This document shows, one piece after another, positions 10,897 through 21,944 of a DNA stretch of 59,506 bases. The stretch comes from Diphasiastrum complanatum. Its lineage: Eukaryota > Streptophyta > Lycopodiopsida > Lycopodiales > Lycopodiaceae. The stretch spans positions 1 to 59,506 of the forward strand of contig MU833218.1 of NCBI GenBank assembly GCA_029204225.1, given 5' to 3'. The notes under the pieces are model-generated. The model ran no database searches. It was given only the letters and a program-made list of their open reading frames with translations, and had not been told where the DNA came from. Numbering within the stretch: position 1 is the first letter of the stretch; every line of letters begins with the position of its first letter. The position numbers and the translations under genes were made by a program.

Positions 10897-11719
10897 TTTC
10901 GATTGAATGGTGTAAAAGGTACATTATGCCATATGAAAATATTCCTTCTTTTCTTATTCTAAGTGAATCAGTTTTAAAAAATATATTAACTAAAATAATT
11001 TCTCTTGTGCAAGTAAGAGTAAGGCAGGAAGAGCAAGTAAAATGCAAAGACATTGGAACATCCATTGAAATTGAAGGTCCATAGATTATAAACAATGGAA
11101 TTTTGTATTATGTAATACAATTTTTTGTGTACATCATTTTTGAAAATATATGAACCACTTTTTCTATTAGGCTCTTTCATTTCTATGATCTCCATTTCCA
11201 TGGTGCAAAACACAATGTAATTGCAACTGAATAATATGAGTTTTCGATAACAAGATTCATTGTCTCCTATAGGAAATGCATTATCTCCATTGGGGAGATT
11301 TTTGGGCACTTGAACTCCAGTGTCCACTACAATCATATATCGAATTGACGCTTGCCCTTGTTTAGAAGATGATCTCAGTGAAGCTTTACCATAACAAATC
11401 TATGTGAACATATCTCGCATGTTTAATGGATTGGTTGTGGCGAAGGTTCACTAAGATCGCCTTCTAAACTTATCCAAAAAAAACCATGATAAAGACAAGG
11501 CAGACCAAGGCTATGAAAAATAAACATGTAGGAACACCATAGCGACTGAAGATGAATCAATAATAACATGAATTAATAACTAGAAAACAAACATGTAAGA
11601 ACAACCATAGAAAACTATAAATATATTTCTATAAAAAAATTCTGTACATGTGTCTCATCCACATCAAGGGAGACCAACTTTTATCAGTATCAACTTGAGA
11701 ATCATTCCTCAAGTTGTGA
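10897..11719. other. No gene recognised
   Basis: AT-rich spacer with short overlapping open frames on both strands and no coding pattern. The last about 80 bases approach the copia gag/protease fragment, but no LTR or polypurine tract is visible. Confidence 0.4.
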
Positions 11720-11720
11720 G

Positions 11721-11996
11721 TCATGCTAATCTATGATCTCTACATCCATTGGAGTTGAAAATCTCATGTTGATTGGTCATGTGTTGAGTTGCTCCAGAAT
11801 CAAGAAACCACAAATCATCCAAAAATGTGCTTTGGTCTTTGACCATGAATGCGCCTTCATCCACTTCGACCTGGGGAGATGATGAAACTGTGTTTGCTTG
11901 TTGATCAGGTTGCTTGGCTGCATTCTTCGCCTGGAGAATTCGGCAATCCTTGATCTCATGGTTATTGCGCTTGCAATACCTGCAAAACATCATCAT
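11721..11996 (-). pseudogene. Zinc knuckle and protease active site of copia-D
   Basis: Near the start is a CCHC knuckle, CRYCKRNNHEIKDC. About 50 residues later comes the aspartic protease active site, LDSGATQHM. The frame then runs into unrelated sequence at about 11725 and is lost, leaving a truncated protease. Confidence 0.85.
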
Positions 11997-12068
11997 TTTC
12001 GACTGTGGATTTGATGATTGTACTTGACTTTGAGTCAGCTTCTGATTCGTTGTAGCCTTCTTGGAGCT

Positions 12069-12626
12069 TTATTTCTTCTGTCGGTTAGAGCCTTTGTTGA
12101 CATATAGAGCCTGAGAGGATAAAGTAGACAAAGTGTCTTGACTTCTTCTATTGTCTTCTTGCAGCAACATAGTGATAACTCTAGTAAGACTTAAATCTGA
12201 GTGTGTCGATATGATCATTACCCAGTTCTCATATGTAGAGGGCAAGCTTGAAAGCAATGTTATAATTGCGTCTTGATCGTCTATGACTGATCCGACAGCG
12301 GCCATTTGTTGCAAAAGATTCTTAAACTGGTTAATGTGACCCTGAAGAGAATCACCATTAGAAATCTTGAATGTGAAGAATTTCCTTCGTGGATGTAACT
12401 TAGTAGTTACGTCCCATACGTCATATAGTGAGTTTAGGATGTCCCAAACGTCTGTTGAATTTTTAGCTTCAGCTATGTGTCCAATCTGTGTGTATATGAT
12501 ATATTGAGTATAATAAGCACGAAAGTCCTTCGATTTCCACTTTGAGTCGACAGTGTCGTCTTTAGGCTTCACTTCAATACCTATAACAACATCCCACAAC
12601 TCGTTGGCGATTAGCAAGGTCTTCAT
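12069..12626 (-). pseudogene. gag (capsid) of copia-D, 185 codons open
   Basis: This is a copia capsid domain (UBN2/retrotran_gag type) starting at the ATG read from 12626. It has LWDVV near the start, a DVWDILNSLYD block around residues 58-70, the KISNGDSLQGHINQFKNLL helix at about 105-123, and the LLSSLPSTYENW block at about 143-155. It ends in a serine/glutamine-rich linker at a stop. The copia-B copy of this region has lost this continuity, so this one is the better preserved sibling. Its polyprotein continuation (zinc knuckle and protease) lies just downstream in another open stretch. Confidence 0.85.
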
Positions 12627-12895
12627 CTTAAATTTTCACAAATGATAATTGGATCCATTCAACTTGTCTGCAATAAGACCAGCTTTACTTTGAAAATCCA
12701 TCTGAAACTTAGTCTGTCGATTGTATCGATGACGCTAAGATGTAGTAATGCCAACAACAGGAAATCAATTCTCTAATACTGAAACGATGAAAGGAATTGA
12801 AGAATATGATATCAAATTGATATCGCGAAAGATATCAAGTATTAGAGCTTTCGCTCTGATATCGAAATAGTATTAGGCCCTGAAGAAGAATCAAC

Positions 12896-12907
12896 ACTTT
12901 GATACCA
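12896..12907 (-). promoter_or_regulatory. Primer-binding site and LTR edge of copia-D
   Basis: The minus strand reads TGGTATCAAAGT directly next to TGTCGG (plus strand, 12908), which would be the inner edge of the 5' LTR. The other end of that LTR could not be fixed. Confidence 0.65.
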
Positions 12908-14448
12908 TGTCGGAAAGAGGTATGTGAAAGATAGGTTGAATAAGATTCGAATAAAAAAAAATCAAACGACAAGAAAGAAAACTTAGATAGGGAGAGATCA
13001 TGTCTCTTTCATTTCAAATATAGTCTCAGAAAGCATAGATACCAATGCATTATCCAGGAGTTTAGAGATGAGCTCTCAAAGGGGTATTTGCTTGAGCCTT
13101 GATAAAAAAAGATTCAAGACTCGTGTATGATTTGCACTTTTAGGGGCAATCAATAAGTCGTGCTCATGACTTGTGGACTCCAGGATTAAGAAGTAGACAT
13201 ATTTTGCAGATTGCATGATGTATGCCATATGATAGATCAGACGTGGCCACTTGTTGGACTAATGCTAGGAGACAATGGTCTATTTATATAAAGGCTTACT
13301 TTAGATTCTTGGGGCCCCAATAATATTGTTGGTAAATTACATGACATTTTTTAGGGTTATGGAATGCGCTATCATGAGATTCACCACTAGACTGGTTATT
13401 TATGTAAATTTGTTTCAGTTGTGGAAATCAAAAGGTAAGTGTCCTACTAAAATTTATGATGATTTATAAATCTTTTGGTTTCCTGCTAATTTTAAAATTT
13501 GGTAGGTTGTGCACTTTTTAAAAGACTTTGCGAGTTCAATATTTGTGGGCACTCTCAATCAATTTTCACAATTTAATTTGACAATAGACTTGCAACACTG
13601 CAAATTTTATGAATTTGAAATTTAGAAGTAAAATTGTTGTACGTTTTATAGGTAAAAATTTGCAATCTTTGTTATCAATACGTGCTATGCCAATTTCAAC
13701 AACGGGCTTGTAATATTTTATTGACTTTTTGAGAGCAGCACTTTGCAAGGCTAGGCCGGCCAAAAGTGGCCTATGAGTTGCATGCCACACACGTACTTCA
13801 CTATCACGCACACTATGGCTTCTTTAGTTGTTTGTACTTTATATGAAGCTACATGGTTCCAGTATCAAGAGATATTCAAGAGCCTTCCATTTAGAATGTT
13901 TTTCAAAATGGATGTGAAAGGTTTGCCCACAAAATGTTTTCTAAAAAAAAGAATGTGATTGGAAGATCATGACAACCTTTGCCCTGTAGGTGTATGTATG
14001 TCGAAAGATAAGAATCAATAAATTGTTAAAAAAATGAAAAAAATGGTTCACTTCAATTTATAATCTAAAAGCACATCATTTGCTCAAACTCACCACGGAG
14101 TGAAATGTCATCTTTTTGGAAATGACACAATAGTTTACTCTATATGACAAAGCTAAAGAAATGGACATGTCAGCATTTTGGGTATGATCACAATCTCCAC
14201 GACAAAGCTTAAAAAAATTCTTGAGAACTTACATTATGTGGTGTAAGAGCCATTTTGGTGGTCTTATGTCCTTGTGGCATCAATGGGCCTTGGGCATCTA
14301 ACCCATTCCAAGATAAACGTTCCCCCATGGGTCATGGGCAATGGGCCATCATATAGCATGAGAAGACAAAGACACAACCTACCAAAACTCACACAAGGAA
14401 TCTCATCCACCATATATTCCCCCATGAGGTGGGCCTTTCAGCATGCTT
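12908..14448. other. No gene recognised; partly 5' LTR of copia-D
   Basis: The first few hundred bases probably belong to the copia-D LTR (TG start at 12908). A TATTTATATAAAGG box lies near 13278-13291. The remainder is AT-rich intergenic sequence. Around 14270-14350 there are several CCATGGG/ATGGGCC words. No coding similarity is visible. Confidence 0.4.
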
Positions 14449-14512
14449 CCCATCCAACGGTGCATGTGAAGTGAGAGAGTGTCATTCACATGCACATGCA
14501 CCGTTGGATGGG
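14449..14512. repeat. Perfect 18-bp inverted repeat (hairpin) with CCAACGG arms
   Basis: CCCATCCAACGGTGCATG at 14449-14466 pairs exactly with its reverse complement at 14495-14512, with a 28-base loop. The arms contain CCGTTG, the core of MYB-type binding sites. A further ACCGTTGGAT copy lies at about 14588. Confidence 0.85.
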
Positions 14513-14620
14513 TGCTCCATTTCAAGCCTTTGCATATTTGTTGAAAGGCCTCAGGCCTCTCAGCGGCGAGAACAAGATTAGAGCGCTACCGTTGGATTTT
14601 ATGACAGACGTTCCGACTCT

Positions 14621-14668
14621 GCCACGTGTCAATCTGGCCACAAGACCAAGTGGAATATGACACGTGGC
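14621..14668. promoter_or_regulatory. Paired inverted G-boxes
   Basis: GCCACGTGTCA (14621-14631) and its exact reverse complement TGACACGTGGC (14658-14668) are 26 bases apart. Both carry the ACGTG core of G-box/ABRE elements bound by plant bZIP and bHLH factors. They lie 120-170 bp upstream of a small ORF and about 0.55 kb upstream of a MAPKKK exon remnant, so they may mark a promoter. Confidence 0.6.
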
Positions 14669-14788
14669 AAAAATCCAAGTGGCTGACTGTGAAATGTGAA
14701 ATCTCGATCAGCTCAGGCTAGAAATAATTCATGCTTCAGCAGCTCTCTCTATCCTTTGCGTCCAGATTTGTGTCTCCATTAAATATAT

Positions 14789-14953
14789 ATGAGTGACAGC
14801 TTTCAGCGAAGAAGACTGATGAGATGCCACCCTTATCCCAGATATGATCTGCTGCTCATGCGTTTTCAGCAGCTTCGATTGATACTCGGGAGCCAATTTT
14901 TTGATGTTTCCGTTTTGTTATGTACTATCATTTTCTTCCCTTCATCTATCTAG
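14789..14953 (+). CDS. Possible small protein (54 aa)
   Basis: Not recognised. This short ORF follows the paired G-boxes and a pyrimidine-rich leader (CAGCTCTCTCTATCC). The ATG is at 14789 just after an AAATATATAT stretch. The protein has an arginine-rich N-terminus (residues 7-12 RRRLMR), a KLxx-free leucine/arginine middle and a hydrophobic C-terminus (about residues 38-50). The setting looks like a transcribed leader, but the frame is short and may be chance. Confidence 0.2.
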   Translation: MSDSFQRRRLMRCHPYPRYDLLLMRFQQLRLILGSQFFDVSVLLCTIIFFPSSI

Positions 14954-15196
14954 TTTTTCGTGGTTTGTTGATTTACCTGGCAGGCTGAGCAGCAATTTCT
15001 TTGCCTGTTTTCACTATTTGCTTCCGCGTTTTTGGTGGTGGTGATTGGATCGTCGATAGCAGCCTTATAGCTTCCAGTTTATTGCTTCACACCAAACATT
15101 TTAAAGTGAAAACTCATATTGTGCTCCAAATTAGTTGGTTGCACCTATTATCATCATGTTTATAGTTAGTTACCTGTGTTTTATTTCTGTTTTCAG

Positions 15197-15259
15197 GAGA
15201 TCCACATGCTGAGTCAACTGAGGCACCCCAATATTTTGCAGTGCTGCGGCTCAGAAACG
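15197..15259 (+). pseudogene. Lone exon of a MAPKKK-type (YODA/MEKK-like) kinase
   Basis: After a good splice acceptor (TTTCTGTTTTCAG, ending 15196) the frame reads EIHMLSQLRHPNILQCCGSE and then T. This is the alpha-C glutamate region and the following RHPNI strand of the kinase N-lobe, as in plant MAPKKKs (family EI-LLS-L-HPNIVQY-GSET). The usual QY before GSET is replaced by cysteines. Just after it, where a GT donor would be expected, the sequence is GCGAGG. No ATP-binding loop, HRD or DFG exon is found nearby, so this is a stray or decayed exon. Confidence 0.65.
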
Positions 15260-15953
15260 GCGAGGCATCATTTATTGGTTTTGAAACTTTAACAGACTGT
15301 ACATGCTTCTATGGAATAGAATTGTGTAGTTTCATCAACAAGACGACTTGGAAAGCTTCGAAGCTCATAGTTTATCTGGTGGCCAAGAAGTTGTTTGTTT
15401 ACATTCCCGTGTTTTGCTCGATTCTTAAGAGTTTGACACAGCTGAGTAAGTAATGAGCTTTGGTTGTTGACTGGATCAAGAAAGGTGTTGCTAGCCATTG
15501 AGATATATGTGATCCAGAAGTTATGTCCATCTTGTAGTAACCTTGACTGTGTGACCAGCTATTTTTTTTCTCACAGAATTCTAGTTCTTGGAACATTTTG
15601 AAAACAAATACAATAAATGCATTACTCATCAGAAGCAAAGTGTATCAGCTGCATTCACATGGGTAAATATAATAATACAACATACGAAAATTTTGAAAAC
15701 TCATCAGTAGCTCGTAAATGACTTGTAAAATATAAAGCGCTGCAGCTCAATCATGTCTATCTGATGAGTGTAAAAACAGTAGAAGATGACCAGTTCAATA
15801 GCTCATTGATGATAGGAAAAATTGAGCCTTCTCTGGACCTCCCTTAACCGCTGCCATTGGCGGGTGGCTTGCCTCTACCTTGCTCTGTTCGTGCAACAGT
15901 ACTAGAACCTCTAGTTTTCATCTCGAGGTGGATGTTGGGATCTGGGAGAAACC

Positions 15954-16087
15954 AAGAGCCTCTGTTGTTGCTGTTGCGTCATGGAACCTCTCCAAGCGCA
16001 AGTTTGAAAGCCTTAGGTGCAAGAGCCTCTGTTGTTGCTGTTGCCTCATGGCATCTCTCCAAGTGCAAGTTTGAAAGCCTTAACTTG
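15954..16087. repeat. Direct tandem duplication, 2 x 67 bp
   Basis: 15954-16020 and 16021-16087 are near copies, each starting AAGAGCCTCTGTTGTTGCTG, with few differences. Because 67 is not a multiple of three, the two copies are read in different frames in any open frame spanning them. Confidence 0.9.
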
Positions 16088-18231
16088 CACCTAGGTCTGC
16101 CGTGAAGTCATTGGTTGCTGCTCGCCTCAAAAAAAAGCCTCGATATCCAGCATGATAGTAACTTGCCATACACCGTAGCTAGTGTTGCCAGTTGTTAAGA
16201 AAAAGGACTCAGAATTGTACACAAAGTTTGTAACCAGTCTTACCTAGAGACAAGAAGTCTGCAAAGGCTTTGATTCGTTCCGTACTGCTGCATATCTATT
16301 TTAGAGGGGTTGTTGACTTCATGAACATTGTTGCTACTGTATCTAGATGTTTTCACAACGATTGATAGTATCAAAACAATCCTGGACGTCTTATGCCCCA
16401 ATAGGGTGTCATATTTTAGGCTATCATTGTTTGTTTTGAAAGAGAAAAGTTCACTCCACATTCACATTATAGAGATAGTTTAGGTGTTGTAGGAGTATTT
16501 GGTCTTGCATTCAATTTATGAACAGAATGTAAGTCCATGAAATCGACTTCATGTATTAGTCTCGACTGTCGAATATATTTCGTTCCATTTGGGTTATGGA
16601 AAATCAAGTGCGAACTTGTGTAACCTGTTTCGTGCAGGCTGGTGTTCCTGCTAGCAAAATTCTATTTGAGCTGAGGCAAATCCTGTTTGTGGTTGTTCAG
16701 AATTGAGACAAAGGTGGTCATTGTTGGATACAGTTCTATGTGCTTGTAAATGTTTTCATTCTATGTCATAGATATATCTCACAACAAATCCCTGTGAGAG
16801 GTACAAGATTCCCTGTACCTCGACTATGGTACTAGGAACAAGCCAATTGTTTGTAAAGGCTTAATCACTGCGTGCAATGCATTGCCTGGAAAGGTACACC
16901 CGTAATCTATTAGGGAAACAGCATATGTTAGGACTTCAATTCCAAACCACAGTCCTATCCAGTCAACAAGTCTCGACATCAAACCTGTAGTCACAAAATG
17001 AACTAAGAAAGTTCATACAAAATTTTTCATTTATCTCATAAACATTTAAGCTTTTTTCTTTTTTATCCTGCTTTTAAATGGTTAAATTTTCAACAGTACA
17101 TATGAAGGCATCTTACAGATGTTACAGGTAAATTTTTAGCTTTCCTGGTCCAGAGATTTGTCTTTGCCAGTTTCTTGGATATGAGTCTTGAAGTACCTTA
17201 ACTACAGAAACCAACAGCTATGAGAAAAGTCAATTGAAATTATGTGTCCACAACATGACCTAACTTCTCTTCTCCCTGAAATTTCACTTTCTACCAACAA
17301 AACTTGGAAAAAATACACTGACCAGCAATCGATTAGGTAAGCATAAACCCGAGACCTGAAAGGATACTCCTTGTATGAAATGTTCAATGATTCAAGTATA
17401 GTTTTGGACCACTACTTACCTTATTAGCACCCACCAATACCTCATATTGGGGAGCAATTGATCAAAAAACGTTTGATAATTAGGTTAGGGCCATGGATTA
17501 GGCTGCAAACCTAATTCTAGATTCGTTCAAGGCATTATTAACGAGTAGTTTATTTTGTCATTTGGTTAGACTATGGATATCATTGTAGATCTATTGTGTG
17601 TCACTGAGAATAGTTTGCATGAACATTCAAAGATATGCTTCTTGATATTAATATGTAGAGCATAGCACTTTTCAAAAACCAATTCGTGAAAGAAATTTGT
17701 CTTGCACCTTGTTTCTTCTTTCCTTACAATATTCTCATCCTCATCCTATTTTGGACTCACAAACTTGGAAGTGCCTTCAATCTGTTGCAACACAAGTTGT
17801 GCCAGCTGCTCATGCTACTGTATCCAGTTTCAGCTTCACTGTTGCACTTGTAGTCTTTGGTGATTCATGAATGAATGAAGTAGGACTCTCACAGCCTGTC
17901 TGCTTTGCTCTACATCCTCACTCAGTGTGCTGCTATATTTTTCTAATGTGGTGCAAGCTGTTGCATGTTATTTACTAATGGTAAAGCCTATCTATGAGAC
18001 AACCCAATTATGAAGTTGGTTAGAAGAGCAGCAGATCAGAAAGAATCTAGATTCTCTTCTTCAGTTTCATACTAAGACAATCAGATTGATAAAGAATACT
18101 TGGTACTGAAAGCTTACAAAAGCATCAACTCTGTCAGATGATTTGCCCCAAAAAGCTGATGTAGGATGAAAATGGAAACTTAACAGCCTGCAGGATCTTT
18201 GCAGGCTTGATAATACTCTTGAAGTGGGAAT
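16088..18231. other. No other gene recognised; upstream region of the kaurene oxidase gene
   Basis: About 2.1 kb of moderately AT-rich sequence with no coding similarity. A CTATATTT box at 17933-17940, about 290 bp before the kaurene oxidase start codon, is a weak TATA candidate. No transposon ends are seen, so this is likely ordinary intergenic and promoter sequence. Confidence 0.4.
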
Positions 18232-21058
18232 ATGGGTTCTGAGATGGCCAGCAATTTGCAATCACACTGGAAGCATTTCGCTCAAAAATTACCTCCGCAG
18301 TTGCTTTATGTCAAAGAGGAACTGGACCTCAGAAAAGCACTTATAGCTATAGCAGTTGCAGCGGTGGTTTTCACCCTTTTTAGTATGTTTGCTAGCAAAA
18401 ACAAGAAGAAATTTCCACCAGGTATGGATGATTCAAAATTTGTCCGTATTGTTTCTGAACAATTTTAAGCTTAGGACTCTATATCTTTGCTATTTGTCCA
18501 TGAGATTTAATGCCTTGAGAGCCTTAAATCTTGTAGCATTTAGTCCTTGTTTTCTCCATCATTGGTACTTCGAAACAGTGAAATGAGCAAGCTAGAAGCA
18601 GTTTGGTTTTCAACTGATTGAACCTGTAACGTGCAGCTGTTCCAGGACTTCCAATTGTTGGAAACTTGTTGCAGTTGATGGATCGGAAGCCTCACCGTTC
18701 ATTCACTTCTTGGAGTGAAAAATATGGCCCTATTTTCACCATACGAACAGGTCTTTTGAATCAAGTTGTCATCACCTCATCTGAGCTAGCAAAGGAGGTA
18801 ACTTCCAAAATTAGCACTTTGATTGAGGCTTGAGATCACCTTTACCATATGAAAACAAACAAACAAAAGGCATGTTGTAAAATTATTAGTTGTCAAACTT
18901 TCTAAGAAGTTCCATCCCCAGGCTATGGTGACCAAATACGAATCAATCTCCAAGAGAGAACTGGGAACATCTCTCAATATTTTAACATGTCAGAAAACGA
19001 TGGTGGCAATGTCAGATTATGGAGTAGAGCATAGGTTCCTGAAAAAGATTGTGATGGCTAATCTTCTTGGTCCCAGTCCACAGGTAAAGCAAAACTTACC
19101 CTGCTTTCAGCCATTCAAAGCAACTGTGGAAGTCGGATATCACTCAGACATTGGGAGAATTGAACTGTTTTAGCCTTTACAAGCAATCAAATTTTTGGAT
19201 TTTATCATAGTCTTCACTTGAGCTCTTTCTTATACCTAGTTCAAAGTTCTTGAAGCTGGTAGGGGCATCCAGAGTTTGTTGGATCATTGTTTGTATTAGA
19301 GTTCCTCAAGCATTGTTAGGCATTGTTGTGTGAACGAGTTGATGATATCATTTGTTTGCTGCTTCAGAGGGAAAACCGGGCAATTAGAGCTAGTGAACTT
19401 GAGAAGATGTTGGAATCCTTGCATTCTGAACTGAAAAGTTTTCCTCTATCTACTTGCGAAGTCAATGTTCGGCAATACATTAAGGAGGCTCTGTTTCCCT
19501 TTGTCCTGAGGCAGGTTGAGTTGCAATCTTATTTTGCGATTCCAAACTTTTTGAACAAGCTTCTTCTCAAAAACCTCTTTCATATGCTGTTCGTAAGTTG
19601 AAGTGGCAACTTTTACTGGTGGAAAGGATTGGAGTCATAACACCATAGCTAATAAGCATTGCTGAACTCCAAGTTGAAAAAAGGTGCTTACAGTGTTGAA
19701 TTGTGCAGACTTTTGGAAGAGATATTGAGGAAGTGCACGTAGCAGGTTTGGGTTCGTTTTCAAAATGGGAAATATTTGACATCTTAGTCTCAGAACCTCT
19801 TCGAGGAGCAATACTCGTAGACTGGAGAGATTTCTTTCCACCTTTAAAAAGACTTTTCTCAAACAGGGCGTTAGAAAATGAGGCAAAGCAAATAGAATCT
19901 CGCAGATCCAAGGTCATAAAAGCACTGATTGAAGAGCAAAGGAAGAATTTGGCAGGAAAAGCTGTAAGATCATGTCCGTCTGCCTAGCTGTGAATTCCTT
20001 GTGAGCTTTTCTTGTATAATCCAGGTCATCGCTACATGCAACTATAAATTCATCTGAGTTTGGAACTGTTTATGCAGATTGCAGACTACAGTTATGTGGA
20101 TACTTTACTAGCAAACTATCAGAATCTGAATGACACTCAGTTATTGATGTCTGTGTGGGAGCCAGTGATAGAAAGTTCTGACACAACTGTTGTGACAACA
20201 GAGTGGACTATGTTTGAGCTCGCTTCACAGCCATCTAAACAGGTCATTCTGGAGTACCTTCATGGGACTTGCCTGAGAGATGCACATCAAAGTTCAAAAA
20301 TCTGGGATGTTGCTGTTGTGCAATTAGGAAATTGATCAGTTGGAAATTTGTGTGGCAGGAACGTCTTTACCAGGAAATTAGGGAAGTTGTCGGTGATCGG
20401 CCAGTGACAGAAGATGATCTTGCAAACTTACCATATCTTACTGCTGTAATCAAGGAGACACTACGAAAATATACTCCTGTGCCGCTTTTGCCACCTCGGT
20501 TTGTTGAGCAGGATATACAGATAGGAGGCTATGATATTCCAGCTGGTTGGCATGTAAGTAGAATGCTGCTTATTTTCTCTATGTTGGCTCACAGGGAGTT
20601 TCTTATACAAGTTTGCCGCACATCTCTGCCAGCAAATTTGCCAAGATAAACATTCACAAGGTGAACAGCAGTCTTTTTACACTATACACAAGAATCATAT
20701 TTCTGACTATCCACATTTCCTTTGTTGCATGCAGATACTGATCAACATGTACGGGATAAACCATGATAAAAAAACCTGGCCCGAGCCTGATACATGGGAC
20801 CCAGACAGATTGCTAGGGGATCAGAAACTTGACCTGGGTCTGAATGATTTTCGCGTGATGCCATTTGGAGCAGGAAAGAGGATTTGTGCAGGCATCACAC
20901 AGGCAATGTACCTGATCCCAATGTATGTTGCTAGCTTTGTTCAGAACTTTAAGTGGATATTGCCGGCTACTGAGGTACATGAGGAGGATACTATCTTCTT
21001 GACAACTCACAAGCTCCATCCTCTCAAGGCCATTGCTACTCCAAGATCTCAACAATAG
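18232..21058 (+). CDS. KO: ent-kaurene oxidase (cytochrome P450 CYP701 family)
   Basis: This P450 oxidises ent-kaurene in three steps to ent-kaurenoic acid, the entry to gibberellin-type diterpenoids, at the plastid envelope/ER membrane. Eight exons join in phase with GT-AG introns: 18232-18421, 18637-18797, 18922-19083, 19368-19514, 19709-19963, 20078-20242, 20359-20553 and 20735-21058. The product is 532 residues, near the family's roughly 510. Visible features are a membrane anchor (about residues 36-55), a proline-rich hinge (PPAVPGLP, from residue 62), an I-helix VWEPVIESSDTTVVTTEW (331-348, the KO-type form that lacks the usual A/G-G-x-D/E-T-T), ExxR as ETLR (393-396), and the haem loop PFGAGKRICAG with cysteine 476. 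The KO-specific VDWRDFFP block lies in exon 5. No stop or frameshift was found, so it looks functional. The exon 6 donor (GTCATT) is weak. Other P450 families fit less well. Confidence 0.93.
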
Positions 21059-21944
21059 GCAACGCGTCCATGAAAACTTGTAGCTGACAGTGAAGTAGTT
21101 AAGTTCCAAAAAAGGATTGCTGAATCGCAGTACTGTCCGAAAACAATGGGAAACTAGAGCTTCATTTAGTGATGAACAATGATCATAGTCTTTGCGACTA
21201 ATCACTAGTCCTCTTATCTATATAATTTACTCTTTTGAAATGTTGTGCATGATCTTGTCTTGCCAATGCCAATTTGTTGCTTTTAGATTTTTCAAGTAAA
21301 ACCATCATATATTTTGATATCATTGAAGCATAAACGCTATAAACAACAATCTCCCACGAAGAATGGCTAATGACATAACATATAATCAATGGCTAAAGCC
21401 TTACAAGGCATAGTAATGAATTCTCTCGGGAAAAGCTCCAGCAATACCATATGCAAAGCTAAATATTGAGTTTCTCAGCTCCCTATATGTGCCCAACAAA
21501 ATGCCTTCAAATAAAAGTTTCTAGGAATTAGAGGAGATAAGGTTCCACAATGAAAATGCAAGAAGACAAAATTGTGCCTTCCCAAAGGTCACCTCCTCCC
21601 CTAATTAGAATGTGATAGTTGAAATTTGATAAAGAGGGCCGATGTGCCTACAGATGAATAAAATGGGACATGGTTGACATATGCATGAAAAAAGCATTCA
21701 TATGTAATAGCAGAGGAATGTCCATAACAATCTCACATTAAAAAAGCATTGCACTATATTTGTGCATGTATAAAACAACATGTTGGAATAACATCCTCGA
21801 TAACTAGTAGATGTATAGAGTGGCATCACATAAACACAACATGATGTACATATGTTGTGAACTTGTTATACCAGTCATGAAGAGGACCAAATGTTTGCAA
21901 GGGTCTTTGCATCAAGAAAATCTTGTCAACCCCCAGTAGAAGAT
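21059..21944. other. No gene recognised; 3' flank of kaurene oxidase
   Basis: AT-rich sequence with short open frames only. It includes the 3' untranslated region of the kaurene oxidase gene, but no clear AATAAA signal stands out. Confidence 0.4.

Larger units (their letters stand above)
11720..12907 (-). mobile_element. Ty1/copia fragment (copia-D): gag, protease start, primer site
   Basis: This minus-strand piece is closely similar to the gag/protease part of copia-B (34207-35511). It has a primer-binding site at 12896-12907, a gag frame at 12626-12069 and a protease start at 11996-11721. The element is cut off within protease at about 11720, and integrase and reverse transcriptase are absent. 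Confidence 0.85.
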
